Below, piece by piece: positions 17,528 through 26,909 of a DNA stretch of 64,000 bases. Both the position numbers and the translations under genes were made by a program. The notes beneath the pieces are model-generated. The model was not told where the DNA came from and did no database searches. It saw nothing but the letters and a program-made list of their open reading frames with translations. The first letter of the stretch is position 1. Each line of letters opens with the position of its first letter. Source of the DNA: Polycladidibacter stylochi (GTDB taxonomy: Bacteria; Pseudomonadota; Alphaproteobacteria; Rhizobiales; Stappiaceae); assembly GCF_001562055.1 (NCBI RefSeq), contig NZ_LLWE01000041.1:1-64000 (forward strand). The letters are read 5' to 3'.

Positions 17528-18712
17528 TCATGATTGTGCCAACGCGGGTTCGCGAAGAACCAGAATTGCTGCCAAGCCAAAGCACACAAATATAGCTGCT
17601 GCGATAAACAGGCCCGTTAAACCGGTGGAGCCTAGCAAGCCGCCGCCAATTGCAGCGCCAAGGCCAATAGCGCCATTAAACAGCGCCACATATACGGCAG
17701 ATGCCTGCAATGCTTCCTCGCCCGCTTCAATGAGCACCCACGTTTGTAGCCCCACCAGTATTGCCGCAATTGCACCGCCCCACAAAATAAGTGCGATTAT
17801 CACACCGAAAAGCCCCAGGGCATTGCCCCAAATCGCTAACAGTAGAAGCGAGCCAAATGCAATCGCAAGCGAAGTGGTTAAGATCGCTTTCAGTTGATTG
17901 TCAATTAGTGCACCGGTTAAAACATTGGCTGCAATTCCGGCGGCTCCAAAAACCAAAAGCAAAGGTGCGATCATTTCCTTTGGCATTGATGCGCTTTCAG
18001 ATAAAAAGGGCTCCACATATGTAAAGGCCATAAAATGTGCCGTTACCGTGAATAATGTCGCCCAGAAAATTCGTTGTAAACGTCTGTTTGCAAGCACATT
18101 TAAAAGGGATTTACTGCCAATACGGCCAGAGCCGGCTACTTTGGGTAGTGTTATACGCACTGCAATTGCCACGAAAACCGATAGAATGCCTATAATCATA
18201 AAGGCTGTACGCCATCCGCTATAATAGCCAATGTAGTTAGAAAGGGGCACACCAAGCACACTGGCAACAGAAACACCGCCAAAAATAATTGAGGTTGCCA
18301 AACCGACTTGCCTTGCTGGCACCAATTGCGCTCCCAATGTTCCGATCATAGCCCAAAAGGCACCATGGGCAAATGCGCCGACGATGCGTGCACTCATGAG
18401 CCATGCGTAGTTTTCGGCCAGCGCAGATAGGCAGCTCGATATGGCCAACACGCACATCAGTGTAATTAATATGGGGCGGCGCGGTAATCCGCCCAGCCAG
18501 ACGGCCGAGGCAATAGCAGCACCGGCTGCTATCCAGGCGTATAGTGTTACGATTAAACCCACTTGTGACGTGGGTCGCATCACATCGGCACTTATTTGTG
18601 AAAGCAAACCGATGGGTGCAAGCTCAGCGGTAACAATTGCAAAGCTGCCAATTCCAAGGGCCGTGACAGCAAGCCAAGCACGCCAACCGGCGTGCTGGTT
18701 TTGTGAATTCAT
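17528..18712 (-). CDS. MFS transporter, sugar/drug efflux type
   Basis: The 394-residue protein with about 12 hydrophobic helices belongs to the DHA1 branch near E. coli AraJ/SotB. It has the N-terminal LGIGSFAIVTAELAPIGLL and ARIVGAFAHGAFWAMIG in the region of helices 4-5. It would export a small molecule by proton exchange. AGGAG precedes the ATG. It is the last gene of a three-gene operon with an aldo-keto reductase and a CMD-family protein, and the substrate is unknown. Confidence 0.85.
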   Translation of the reverse strand: MNSQNQHAGWRAWLAVTALGIGSFAIVTAELAPIGLLSQISADVMRPTSQVGLIVTLYAWIAAGAAIASAVWLGGLPRRPILITLMCVLAISSCLSALAENYAWLMSARIVGAFAHGAFWAMIGTLGAQLVPARQVGLATSIIFGGVSVASVLGVPLSNYIGYYSGWRTAFMIIGILSVFVAIAVRITLPKVAGSGRIGSKSLLNVLANRRLQRIFWATLFTVTAHFMAFTYVEPFLSESASMPKEMIAPLLLVFGAAGIAANVLTGALIDNQLKAILTTSLAIAFGSLLLLAIWGNALGLFGVIIALILWGGAIAAILVGLQTWVLIEAGEEALQASAVYVALFNGAIGLGAAIGGGLLGSTGLTGLFIAAAIFVCFGLAAILVLREPALAQS

Positions 18713-18731
18713 CTATAACTCCTCTTAGATC

Positions 18732-19121
18732 TTAAGCATCTGCCTTGGCAAACGCCTTTTTAGCGGAGGTGATTGCGTTCATGGCGGCAGGAACACCGGC
18801 ATAAACCGAGATTTGATAGATTATTTCAATAATTTCCTCACGGCTCACACCACAATTCATGGCGGCGCGCATATGGAAATCCAGTTGTTCTGGTGCGGTA
18901 CCCATTGCACCCAACATAGCCACTGTGAGCATTTCGCGGGTTTTTAAATCAATGCCGTCACGGCTCAGCACATCAGTAAAGGCAAAACCAAGAATAACTT
19001 CTGCGGCATCCGGGGCGAACTTGCCCAAGTTCTCGGTCACTCTTTGCGGGGCCCCCTCTTCCAAGCGGGCCAACACTTCGAGCGCTTTTTCAAGGCGCGG
19101 TGAGTTGCTTTTCTGGTTCAT
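18732..19121 (-). CDS. Carboxymuconolactone decarboxylase-family protein
   Basis: The 129-residue protein carries the CMD fold: [41 protein letters not shown] in outline, with the conserved Glu and His. A Cys is present in NCGVS but the second Cys of AhpD-type CxxC is absent, so it is more like the lactone decarboxylase or unknown-function branch than a peroxidase partner. The start at 19121 overlaps the aldo-keto reductase stop by ATGA. These proteins often accompany oxidoreductases under LysR control. Confidence 0.82.
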   Translation of the reverse strand: MNQKSNSPRLEKALEVLARLEEGAPQRVTENLGKFAPDAAEVILGFAFTDVLSRDGIDLKTREMLTVAMLGAMGTAPEQLDFHMRAAMNCGVSREEIIEIIYQISVYAGVPAAMNAITSAKKAFAKADA

Positions 19122-20101
19122 GCGTTGACCCCTTTCATACCTTCTGCTGTATATCTTTCGCCAATCACAGGTAGTTGGCTGACAGCGCTTTCCAGCTGTT
19201 CGCACTCTTGGGCACTCAATTGAATATCGACAGCTTTTGTATTTTCAATCAGGTACTTGGGGTTCTTTGTGCCTGGAATTGGAACGAGATAGTCGCCCTT
19301 TGCTAATATCCAGGCGAGTGAGAGCTGGGCTGGTGTGCAGCCTTTCTGGCGGGAGATATCGGCAATCACATCGGCAATTCTATTGTTCTGCGTGATCGCG
19401 CCTTCGGCAAAACGTGGCAACGTGGCACGAAAATCGCCTTTTGAAAATTCATCGGCACTTTGGAAACGGCCGGTTAAAAAGCCTCTTCCGAGCGGTGAGT
19501 AGGGAACGAAACCAATACGAAGCTTTTGGCAGGTGGGCAGGATATCTTCCTCCGCTTGGCGAGACCATAACGAGTACTCGGTTTGAACGGCTGTAACTGG
19601 ATGTACTGCATGGGCCCGTTGTAGGGTTTTAGCGCTCACTTCACTAAGGCCAATATGACCAATTTTGCCCTCTTTCACCAGCTGGGCCAGCCCTTCCATC
19701 GTTTCTTCGATCGGCTGGTCGGGGTTGATCCGATGCACGTAGTATAAATCAATGTAATCGACACCAAGGCGTTTGAGAGAAGCCTCGCACGCCGTGCGGG
19801 CATATTGGGGGCTATTGTCTATGGAGCGTTTATATTCTCCCGCATTACGCAGTATGCCGAACTTGGTTGCGATGCGAATATCCGCGCCACTTTCGCGCAA
19901 GAATCTACCGATGAGCTCCTCATTATGGTGCGGGCCGTACATATCTGCAGTATCAAAAAAATTGATGCCGAGTTCATAGGCTTTGGCCAAAACATTTAAT
20001 GATTCTGCATCATCGCGCGGTCCATAGAACTCGCTCATTCCCATACAGCCAAGCCCAATTGCAGATACTTCAAGGCCTTGGCCTAGTCTGCGTTTATTCA
20101 T
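19118..20101 (-). CDS. Aldo-keto reductase
   Basis: This NADPH-dependent aldo-keto reductase is close to the YakC/AKR13 type. The catalytic Asp and Tyr are in FDTADMYG, the Lys in IATKFG and the His in YYVHRINPD; cofactor binding is by [13 protein letters not shown]. It would reduce an aldehyde or ketone in the cytoplasm. GGGAG lies upstream of the ATG. It is the first gene of the reductase-CMD-MFS operon and divergent from the LysR gene. Confidence 0.9.
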   Translation of the reverse strand: MNKRRLGQGLEVSAIGLGCMGMSEFYGPRDDAESLNVLAKAYELGINFFDTADMYGPHHNEELIGRFLRESGADIRIATKFGILRNAGEYKRSIDNSPQYARTACEASLKRLGVDYIDLYYVHRINPDQPIEETMEGLAQLVKEGKIGHIGLSEVSAKTLQRAHAVHPVTAVQTEYSLWSRQAEEDILPTCQKLRIGFVPYSPLGRGFLTGRFQSADEFSKGDFRATLPRFAEGAITQNNRIADVIADISRQKGCTPAQLSLAWILAKGDYLVPIPGTKNPKYLIENTKAVDIQLSAQECEQLESAVSQLPVIGERYTAEGMKGVNA

Positions 20102-20130
20102 TGCTCGTCTCCCTGTTTATTCTAGATACA

Positions 20131-21093
20131 ATGTGGCATGTTGGAAGAATGAAAAAACTAGAGAATTCCGAGAACTTGGTTTCCAATATCGGAAATCAGA
20201 ATTTGCAAAAACTGGTTTGGGATGATGCACGGGCCTTTTTGGCGGTGGCACGTACGGGCACCCTAAGTGCTGCTGCATCTTCATTGAACATCGGAATTGC
20301 AACATTGTCGCGCCGCGTCGACCGCCTCGAAGAAGCCTTGGGAATTCCGTTGTTTATTCGTCAGCAAAGCGGCTACCAGTTGACGGAGGATGGTACAAAT
20401 CTCGTTGAAAAAGCCGAGGAACTGGAGGCTGCCGCCATTGCTTTTAGTATGGGCGGTATGGCGCAAACCCAATTAACAGGAAAGGTGCGTTTAGCAACCG
20501 CGGAAAACCTGGCAAGTGATTTAATTGTTCCTGCGCTGCACCAATTCAACGAAAAACACCCCTCGCTTATGATTGAAATCATTACCGATGTGAGCACGGT
20601 TAATGTGCACCGAAGAGATGCTGACCTTGCTATACGAATGGTCAAACCAGAGCGAGGCAACGTGACTTTGCGCCGCTTGGGCATTTTAGGTTACGGGCTC
20701 TATGCGAGTGCTGATTATGTGCAAAAACGGCAAGCAAGTGATAATCTTGGCTCCTATGAAACCGACCAGTTTATTACTTGGGGTGAAGTGCAAGCACACT
20801 TGCCAGCAGCACAATGGGTTGAGCGTATTTTGCGTGGCCGCCAACCAGCAATTACAACAACATCGCTTTCCACCCAAATTGCAGCCGCTTCTGCCGGGCT
20901 CGGGCTTGCTTTAATACCGCATTTTTTGGCTAAAAAAGCTAATTTGGTATGTATTGACTCTGATATTGGTATCGATCAGCCTATATATTTGGTTATTCAG
21001 TCAGACTTGGCACAGTCACGCCGTATCCGCGCTTTGGCTGACTTCCTCGCAGAACTTGTTGTTGACAATCGTCACTCGCTACGCGGCTATTAA
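20131..21093 (+). CDS. LysR-family transcriptional regulator
   Basis: It has the N-terminal LysR helix-turn-helix (DDARAFLAVARTGTLSAAASSL...ATLSRRVDRLEEALG) and a C-terminal effector domain. The start is uncertain: ATG at 20131 or 20149 (GGAAG close by). Longer readings overlap the divergent aldo-keto reductase and add a non-family tail. The 30-bp shared promoter is typical of a LysR regulator controlling its divergent neighbour. The effector domain belongs to the branch seen in regulators such as those of small dehydrogenases; the inducer is unknown. Confidence 0.85.
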   Translation: MWHVGRMKKLENSENLVSNIGNQNLQKLVWDDARAFLAVARTGTLSAAASSLNIGIATLSRRVDRLEEALGIPLFIRQQSGYQLTEDGTNLVEKAEELEAAAIAFSMGGMAQTQLTGKVRLATAENLASDLIVPALHQFNEKHPSLMIEIITDVSTVNVHRRDADLAIRMVKPERGNVTLRRLGILGYGLYASADYVQKRQASDNLGSYETDQFITWGEVQAHLPAAQWVERILRGRQPAITTTSLSTQIAAASAGLGLALIPHFLAKKANLVCIDSDIGIDQPIYLVIQSDLAQSRRIRALADFLAELVVDNRHSLRGY

Positions 21094-21309
21094 ATTACTA
21101 GAAGAATTCATAGGTTAACACCAATGTTAAAATTATAGTTATACTTGTTTGAATGGTGAACTGTAGAGACTAGATAGATTTTATAATGGATACTATTCCT
21201 GTATTATTGATGAAGAGTTCAAAGCGCTCGAAGAAAACCAGCGCTTTGCAAAAGACGATGTCATCAGCTTAACCTAGAGCAGGCATAATATTCTTATGCA
21301 AAGGTTCTT

Positions 21310-21408
21310 CAAACATCATTGCCTTGCCTAATGGAAACAACTGCCACGCATGGCACCGTAAGTGCGCCCAGAAATGGCTGCTGTAACCTCAATCTGGTTA
21401 CGTTGATA
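21310..21408 (-). repeat. Fossil dispersed repeat, copy 4
   Basis: It contains GTAAGTGCGCCCAGAAATGG and GTAACCTCAATCTGGTTACGTTG. The minus-strand reading is YQRNQIEVTAAISGRTYGAMR. It occupies the space between the LysR gene and the end of repB, exactly where a repABC replicon should carry repC. Confidence 0.6.
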
Positions 21409-21515
21409 GCTCAAGATAATACTGGTGTTTATAACTGAGCAGAGCGGAGGCCATAATCACAACCTATCAGATCCACCCGGTTCGAGAGCTAAGTTGACGA
21501 CTTCAAAACTTCCCT

Positions 21516-22580
21516 TCAATTCTTCTGTGCTTTATCATCAAACTGTTGCAGCAGTTCGGGTAGTTGGTCGAGTAAAAACTCTTTTAGGCCCGGTGTCTGC
21601 CTGTGGTTAATGGTAAAGCTGGTGGTTGTCTCGCTGCTTTTCACTGCAACACTATCGATCTTGCTCCAGCTCTTGGGAAGCTCGAATGCTTTGCTCTCAG
21701 CTTTTTCCTTTTTACTCTTGTTTTCTTGCGGATCACCGTCAGATTTTAATTTTTGCAACAGCTGCAAGAGCATAACAAACCGGTCGTCAGAGGCAGCCTG
21801 AACAAATGCCTCGCTCTCAATGCTTTTGTCTACTGCGCTTTGATAGGCTTCCGGTAACAAGCCGTTTTGAAAAAAGCTTGCCAATTCTTCCCAGCGAGGG
21901 CGGCCGATTTTTGGTGCAGGTCCAATAGAGCGCAAATAAAGCTCGGGCACCGTTTCAGCCAAACGACGATATTTAGAGACCAGCGATTTGTCTTTACCGA
22001 TGGCTTTAACAATTAACGATTGCGGGTAGTCTTGTGCCAAGCGGCGTACAAAAAGGCAGGTCTCGATAAAACTTAAGTCTTTACGCTCGTGGTTTTCTTG
22101 ACCTTGCGCAATCAACAGCTCTTCGTCTGTTAGCTCGCGAATGGTGCCTTTAACAGCAATACCAAGTGCCTGACAGGCCCGCCAGCGACGATGGCCATAG
22201 GCAATTTGATAGCATCCTTCCTGCTTGGGGGCAGGGCGCACCAAAATCGGCACCTGCTGGCCGGTCTCACTAATGGATTCTTTGAGGGCTTCAAAGGCGG
22301 GATCAAACGCAACTTCCATACGATCGGCAATAAATGAGGGCAGAACCTTTTGCGTATCCAACTCTACTATTTGTGCGCTGCCCTCAACTTTAGAGCTGAG
22401 CTGTTTTAACTCTTCTTTCAGTTTGTCGCGCTCATCCTTAATCAAATTGATTTCGGCCGCGCCAATGGCACCGGAAGAAAGGCGAGGCCGCTGCACAGCA
22501 CCGCTTGCCCCCATAGGAGACATGGGACCACTGGCGAACAATGAATCAAGCGCGTTCTTACGGTCTTTTGCCTTCGTCAT
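21516..22580 (-). CDS. repB: RepB/ParB partition protein of repABC type
   Basis: This ParB-family centromere-binding protein has the RepB-type N-terminus (KDRKNALDSLFAS). The ParB nuclease-like/CTPase motif is ENHERKDLS with the GHRRWRA box, and an HTH follows (IGKDKSLVSKYRRLAETVP). It would load at parS and work with RepA in segregation. The start at 22580 overlaps the repA stop by ATGA. No repC follows. No sequence that fits the usual repABC parS palindrome (GTT-N4-GC-N4-AAC) was found nearby by eye. Confidence 0.9.
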   Translation of the reverse strand: MTKAKDRKNALDSLFASGPMSPMGASGAVQRPRLSSGAIGAAEINLIKDERDKLKEELKQLSSKVEGSAQIVELDTQKVLPSFIADRMEVAFDPAFEALKESISETGQQVPILVRPAPKQEGCYQIAYGHRRWRACQALGIAVKGTIRELTDEELLIAQGQENHERKDLSFIETCLFVRRLAQDYPQSLIVKAIGKDKSLVSKYRRLAETVPELYLRSIGPAPKIGRPRWEELASFFQNGLLPEAYQSAVDKSIESEAFVQAASDDRFVMLLQLLQKLKSDGDPQENKSKKEKAESKAFELPKSWSKIDSVAVKSSETTTSFTINHRQTPGLKEFLLDQLPELLQQFDDKAQKN

Positions 22581-23797
22581 TGTCCACGCCCCCACGATGC
22601 CCACATTAAATCCTCGATTTCTTTATTCACCGAATCCATTGATTCCAAAGCGCGTTTTAGTGTTTCGCGACCTATGGCACCAGGCTCAAGTTCGTAAAGC
22701 GATTTCTTTTCCAAGCCAGCGTTGGCAACGGCGGTAGATTCCAGAGCAGGAGCTGTCATAACATCTTCGCCAAAAAGTGCCCGTAGTAAGCCAACCACGC
22801 GGGTTTGCGGGCTATCATTGGGGTTATGACGGGTGATTAAAAAGCGCATCCAGTCCAGATCCATTTCGCCGCCATTGTTTTCAATAACCGCCATCAGGTC
22901 CGAACTCATGCCAAGAAACTGGTTACAACTGGCCAAATCCAGCATTTGCGGATGTAGAGTTATCAGCAGTCCTGTGGCTGCAAACAAGGCACCCAGAGTT
23001 AAAAAACCCAGCTGCGGCGGACAATCAATCACCACCACATCATAATTGCCCTCAACTTCAGCCAGTACGCTTTTAATACGGCGGAAAAAGATATTCTCGC
23101 CCGTTGAGGCACCAGTGGCAATCGCCGTTGGAACAATATGTTCAAATTCGGCAAGCTCGAGATTGGCGGGCACCAAATCAAGGCTATCAAAGTATGTGGG
23201 GCGGATGACTTCTTCCAGCGGGCGGCGCTCGTCATCGTAACGCAAAGCACCGAACAAAGTGCTGTTGGGCTCCACGTCAAATTCCGGTTGAATGCCAAAC
23301 ATGGCCGAGAGCGATGCTTGCGGGTCCAAATCAATCGCCAGTACGCGATACCCCCGTAAGGCCAAATAATGCACCAGGTGGGTAGAGGTGGTGGTTTTTG
23401 CCGAGCCGCCTTTAAAATTGGCACAGGCGATGACCTGCATACGCTCTCCCTCGCGCCGTTGCGGAAGAACGTTCACCACTTCGTCGCCTTTTTTACGCGT
23501 AGCAAGAACACGGCGAATATCGTTTATTTGAGCAAGCGTATAACTGCGCCGTCCATTCGACAGGCGGGTAGGGGAAGGGCCTTCGCCATCTAGGTCCATT
23601 TGCCGAATGGTGGATTCAGATACACCGATAAGGCGTGCAACATCTACAGAGGAAAAGCCACGCAGGTTTTTGTGCGCTTCCGGCGGGTATAACTCTTGCC
23701 GCAGGCGTTGAAGCTGTCCGGATAACAGCTGCGAATAGCGCGAAATACGCTCGGAAGGAGATTCCTCTAGAGATAAAGTGGTGTCACTGTATTGCAC
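22577..23797 (-). CDS. repA: RepA/ParA partition ATPase of repABC type
   Basis: This 406-residue Walker-type ATPase has the N-terminal MerR-like DNA-binding region typical of RepA (FSSVDVARLIGVSESTIRQMD), the deviant Walker A FKGGSAKTTTS at about residue 130 and the Walker B-like VVVIDCPPQLGF. It positions the replicon before division and represses its own operon. It is the first gene of repA-repB. Direct repeats just upstream of the ATG are probable operator sites. Confidence 0.93.
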   Translation of the reverse strand: MQYSDTTLSLEESPSERISRYSQLLSGQLQRLRQELYPPEAHKNLRGFSSVDVARLIGVSESTIRQMDLDGEGPSPTRLSNGRRSYTLAQINDIRRVLATRKKGDEVVNVLPQRREGERMQVIACANFKGGSAKTTTSTHLVHYLALRGYRVLAIDLDPQASLSAMFGIQPEFDVEPNSTLFGALRYDDERRPLEEVIRPTYFDSLDLVPANLELAEFEHIVPTAIATGASTGENIFFRRIKSVLAEVEGNYDVVVIDCPPQLGFLTLGALFAATGLLITLHPQMLDLASCNQFLGMSSDLMAVIENNGGEMDLDWMRFLITRHNPNDSPQTRVVGLLRALFGEDVMTAPALESTAVANAGLEKKSLYELEPGAIGRETLKRALESMDSVNKEIEDLMWASWGRGQ

Positions 23798-23814
23798 TTT
23801 GATGTGTCCTTAAA

Positions 23815-23845
23815 CGGAATATTGCCAATAAATGCCGAATATTGC
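23815..23845. promoter_or_regulatory. Direct repeats upstream of repA
   Basis: GGAATATTGC (23816-23825) and CGAATATTGC (23836-23845) are spaced exactly 20 bp, on one helix face, 20-50 bp before the repA start. They suit an autoregulatory site for RepA/RepB, or a centromere. The rest of 23798-24112 is AT-rich and holds the divergent promoter for the phosphatase gene. Confidence 0.5.
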
Positions 23846-24112
23846 GTCTAGATGGTACATTACCTGAGTCAAAAAACAATAGAAATTAACCATAAAAACG
23901 GGGGCAATTATCATTTTAGCTCAAAAACCGCCGTTCATTTAAGTGCTCCGGACTGTCTTCATTCTTTTACAGTGATGTTATAATATCTCATAACTACCCG
24001 AAATCATTATGTAATTTAATTCTTGAATCTAAGACTCTTGTAATAAAAACGTCATCACAAGTAACTAATGAACTTCCTAGGGAATACTACTAGAACCTAA
24101 GGAGCGTTTATT

Positions 24113-25600
24113 ATGAAACGTGTCGTTCAAGCCTTGCTTATGGCTTCTGTTTGCTCAACAGCTGCGTTTGCTGGCGAAAATTTACCACAAGCCAACAGTA
24201 GTTGGTACAAGGACGCGCAAAAAGAATTGCAACAAAAACTTGCGCGCACGCCTAACACGAACCGGGCAAAAAACGTTATCATCCTGATCGCCGATGGTAA
24301 CGGTGTTGGTACCAACTATGCAACGCGTATTTGGCAGGGACAGCAAGAGGGTAAATTGGGCGAAGAACACGTACTTTCCTACGAAAAATTCCCTTACATC
24401 GCACTTTCCAAAACTTACAACTCCAACGCTCAGACCCCGGATTCTGCTGGCACAGGTACCGCAATGCAAACCGGTATCAAAACAAAAGCCGGCGTTATTG
24501 GCGTTGACGAAAGCGTGAACCGCGGTGACTGTGCTGCTGTTACCAAAGGTTCTGTTGCCACGATTGGCGAGTTACTCGCTGCTGAAGGCAAGTCCATTGG
24601 CTTCGTTTCTACCGCGCGTATTACCCACGCCACGCCTGCTTCCGGTTATGCCCACTCGGCTGATCGTAACTTTGAAGATAACTCAAAACTGCCAGAAGGC
24701 TGTGCGCAAAAAGATATTGCCGACCAGCTGATCGAACAGATGAAAGCCGGTGTTGTTGATTTGGCTATGGGCGGTGGTCGCCGTCACTTCCTGCCTAAAG
24801 ATGTTAAAGGTGAAGAAGGCAAGGGTGGTAAGCGTACCGATGGCCGTAACCTTATTGAGGAAGCCAAATCAGCTGGTATTTCTTATGTATGGAATGACGA
24901 GACCCTTGGTGCTGTTGACTTGAAAAAGGGTCCGGTTCTGGGTCTATTTGAATCTTCCCACATGAAGTACGAGTATGATCGTACTGGCGAGCCTTCTCTT
25001 GCTGAAATGGTCGAAGCTTCTATCAACGCGTTGAAAGACAACGAAAACGGCTTCTTCTTGCAAGTGGAAGCGGGCCGCGTTGATCATGCTAACCATGCCG
25101 GTAACCTTTACCGCGTATTGACTGACGGTGTGGCTTTTGCTGATGCAGTTGCCAAGGCTGCGGAAATGACCTCCGCTGAAGACACCTTGATTATTGTGAC
25201 AGCCGACCACGAGCACGCCATTGCCTTTAACGGCTATTGTGGCCGCGGTACACCGATCCATGGCCTTTGCTATGATATCGACCCGAAAGGCACCAAGCAC
25301 ACAGACAAGTTGAAAACCTTCAAGGATGGCAAGCCATACACCGTTGTGGGTTACCTGAACGGCCCTGGCTCTGTCATGCGCGAAGATAAAGACTGGACCG
25401 GCACCCGCGCCGAGCTGACACAAGAACAGGCTATTGACCCTGATTTCTTGCAGCAGTCTTTAAACCCAAGCTCTTCTGAAACCCACTCGGGTGAAGACGT
25501 TGCCATTTACGCACGTGGCCCATGGGCACACCTTGTAGATGGTACTGTAGAGCAAAACTACATCTTCCACGTGATGCACTACGCCGCGACCGGCAAGTAA
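24113..25600 (+). CDS. phoA: Alkaline phosphatase (PhoA family)
   Basis: A signal peptide (MKRVVQALLMASVCSTAAFA) sends this 495-residue enzyme to the periplasm, where it would release phosphate from monoesters. The catalytic Ser 111 is in TPDSAGTGTA. Zinc and magnesium ligands are visible in VEAGRVDHANHAGN, TADHEH and ETHSGED. The first metal motif reads DGNG rather than the more common DGMG. The ATG has AAGGAG upstream. A CTGTCTTCATTCTTTTACAG sequence near 23952 could be a degenerate Pho box but is not a good match. Because the enzyme needs zinc, the metal-related operon that follows may be linked to it. Confidence 0.93.
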   Translation: MKRVVQALLMASVCSTAAFAGENLPQANSSWYKDAQKELQQKLARTPNTNRAKNVIILIADGNGVGTNYATRIWQGQQEGKLGEEHVLSYEKFPYIALSKTYNSNAQTPDSAGTGTAMQTGIKTKAGVIGVDESVNRGDCAAVTKGSVATIGELLAAEGKSIGFVSTARITHATPASGYAHSADRNFEDNSKLPEGCAQKDIADQLIEQMKAGVVDLAMGGGRRHFLPKDVKGEEGKGGKRTDGRNLIEEAKSAGISYVWNDETLGAVDLKKGPVLGLFESSHMKYEYDRTGEPSLAEMVEASINALKDNENGFFLQVEAGRVDHANHAGNLYRVLTDGVAFADAVAKAAEMTSAEDTLIIVTADHEHAIAFNGYCGRGTPIHGLCYDIDPKGTKHTDKLKTFKDGKPYTVVGYLNGPGSVMREDKDWTGTRAELTQEQAIDPDFLQQSLNPSSSETHSGEDVAIYARGPWAHLVDGTVEQNYIFHVMHYAATGK

Positions 25601-25622
25601 TCATCAATAACGAATAGAGTGC

Positions 25623-25669
25623 AGGGGGGCGCAAGCGTTCCCCTGGCCTTTTCGCCCTACGGGGCTTTT
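25623..25669 (+). terminator. Tandem terminators after phoA
   Basis: Two hairpins follow one another: AGGGGGGCG-CAAG-CGTTCCCCT followed by GGCCTTTT, then GCCC-TACG-GGGC followed directly by TTTT. They separate phoA from the ABC operon 20 bases further on. Confidence 0.75.
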
Positions 25670-25689
25670 GCTAGTTTGGAGCGACTTCC

Positions 25690-26133
25690 ATGGACCGCCG
25701 AGCATTTTTAGGCACCAGTATGGGGGCGCTGGCTTGCTCTGCCGTGCCGCTATTTACCACCCCCGTCTTTGCACGTAGCAACGCTGTACGATTGCGCGAT
25801 CTCTATAACAAAGACATGAGTTTTACCCCCTACGCCAACAAAATGAATGGCCAGGCTGTGGCGATTGAAGGCTTCATGGCTCCGCCCTTAAAAGCCGATG
25901 CCATGTTTTTTGTGCTCACAACGCGGCCCATGTCGGTTTGTCCGTTTTGCGAAACTGAAGCCGAGTGGCCCGACGACATTTTGGTTGTTTACACCAAACG
26001 CCCCATCGAAGTTGTCAGCTTTAATGTGCCGATTGTGGTTGAAGGGCTATTGGAAATTGGCAGTTTTGAAGATTATGAAACCGGCTTTTTAAGCCGGGTG
26101 CGCCTGCGCGGTGCCAGTTACTTTGAGGTGTGA
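25690..26133 (+). CDS. Tat-exported DUF3299-like protein
   Basis: The N-terminus has a twin-arginine signal (MDRRAFLGTSMGALACSAVPL), so the folded protein would be periplasmic. The mature part resembles DUF3299: MNGQAVAIEGFMAPPLK, then SVCPFCETE with a CxxC-like pair (C-P-F-C) that may bind metal or be redox-active. It opens an operon with a MacB-like ABC transporter and a His-rich metal-binding protein. Similar sets, often zinc-controlled, occur in vibrios and pseudomonads; I infer a metal-handling role, with zinc most likely. Confidence 0.65.
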   Translation: MDRRAFLGTSMGALACSAVPLFTTPVFARSNAVRLRDLYNKDMSFTPYANKMNGQAVAIEGFMAPPLKADAMFFVLTTRPMSVCPFCETEAEWPDDILVVYTKRPIEVVSFNVPIVVEGLLEIGSFEDYETGFLSRVRLRGASYFEV

Positions 26134-26135
26134 GC

Positions 26136-26909
26136 ATGGCTTTATTGCATGCCAAACCACCACAGCTCGCCATTGAGGGGCTCAAAGTGCAGGCAGCCAA
26201 AGGGCGCACACTGTTGGATGTGGCCCAACTCACCGTAAGGGCAGGGCAGTCCATTGCGATTTCCGGTCCCTCTGGTGCGGGCAAATCCACATTGTTAATG
26301 GCGCTTGCCGGGCTAACCAAACACACAAGTGGCACAGTTCAATGGGGAGCAAGCGACATTATTGCGTGTAGTGAGCGTGAAAAAGCGCGACTACGTCGCA
26401 CGCTCATGGGCTTTGTTTTTCAAGATTATTTATTGTTCGAAGAGCTCAGCGCGCTTGATAACGCGGCGATTGACGCATGCTATGCACCCAAAGCTCGGCG
26501 GGCAGAAATATATGAACGCGCCGCGCACCTTTTGGAACTGTTGGGCCTGAAAGATACCATGCGCCGCAGTGTTGCCAGCTTCTCCGGTGGAGAGCGCCAG
26601 CGGGTTTCTGTGGCACGGGCACTTTCACACGATCCGGCTGTTTTGCTGGCTGACGAACCAACTGCCAGCCTGGACCGCACAACGGCAGACCGATTGATAG
26701 AAGATTTACTGAGCCTGACCGAATGCCAAGGCAAAACATTGCTGGTGGTGAGTCATGATAGCCAGCTCATCCGCTTGCTGCAACGACGCTTGCATGTGGA
26801 AGAGGGACGTATTGTGCAAGACAATTTGCACGACGCGGCATCTTTGGCAAACTATCGCCCCGCTGATGCGCAGGCAGTTATAAATGAATCGGAAGGACTT
26901 GGCTTATGA
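26136..26909 (+). CDS. ABC transporter ATP-binding protein (LolD/MacB type)
   Basis: The cytoplasmic ATPase has Walker A SGPSGAGKSTLL, signature SFSGGERQRVSVARAL, Walker B VLLADEPTASLD and H-loop VVSHD. It is of the LolD/MacB branch, whose members power lipoprotein release or efflux rather than solute import. ATG at 26136 with GAGGTG upstream is preferred to a GTG two codons earlier. It pairs with the permease encoded immediately downstream with a 4-bp overlap. Confidence 0.9.
   Translation: MALLHAKPPQLAIEGLKVQAAKGRTLLDVAQLTVRAGQSIAISGPSGAGKSTLLMALAGLTKHTSGTVQWGASDIIACSEREKARLRRTLMGFVFQDYLLFEELSALDNAAIDACYAPKARRAEIYERAAHLLELLGLKDTMRRSVASFSGGERQRVSVARALSHDPAVLLADEPTASLDRTTADRLIEDLLSLTECQGKTLLVVSHDSQLIRLLQRRLHVEEGRIVQDNLHDAASLANYRPADAQAVINESEGLGL

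Noticed and set aside
23938-24000. Pho box upstream of phoA
   Set aside because: CTGTCTTCATTCTTTTACAG has only one fair half-site, so it is mentioned in the phoA entry but not called.
21094-24112. parS centromere of the repABC type
   Set aside because: No sequence fitting GTT-N4-GC-N4-AAC was found by eye in or around repAB.
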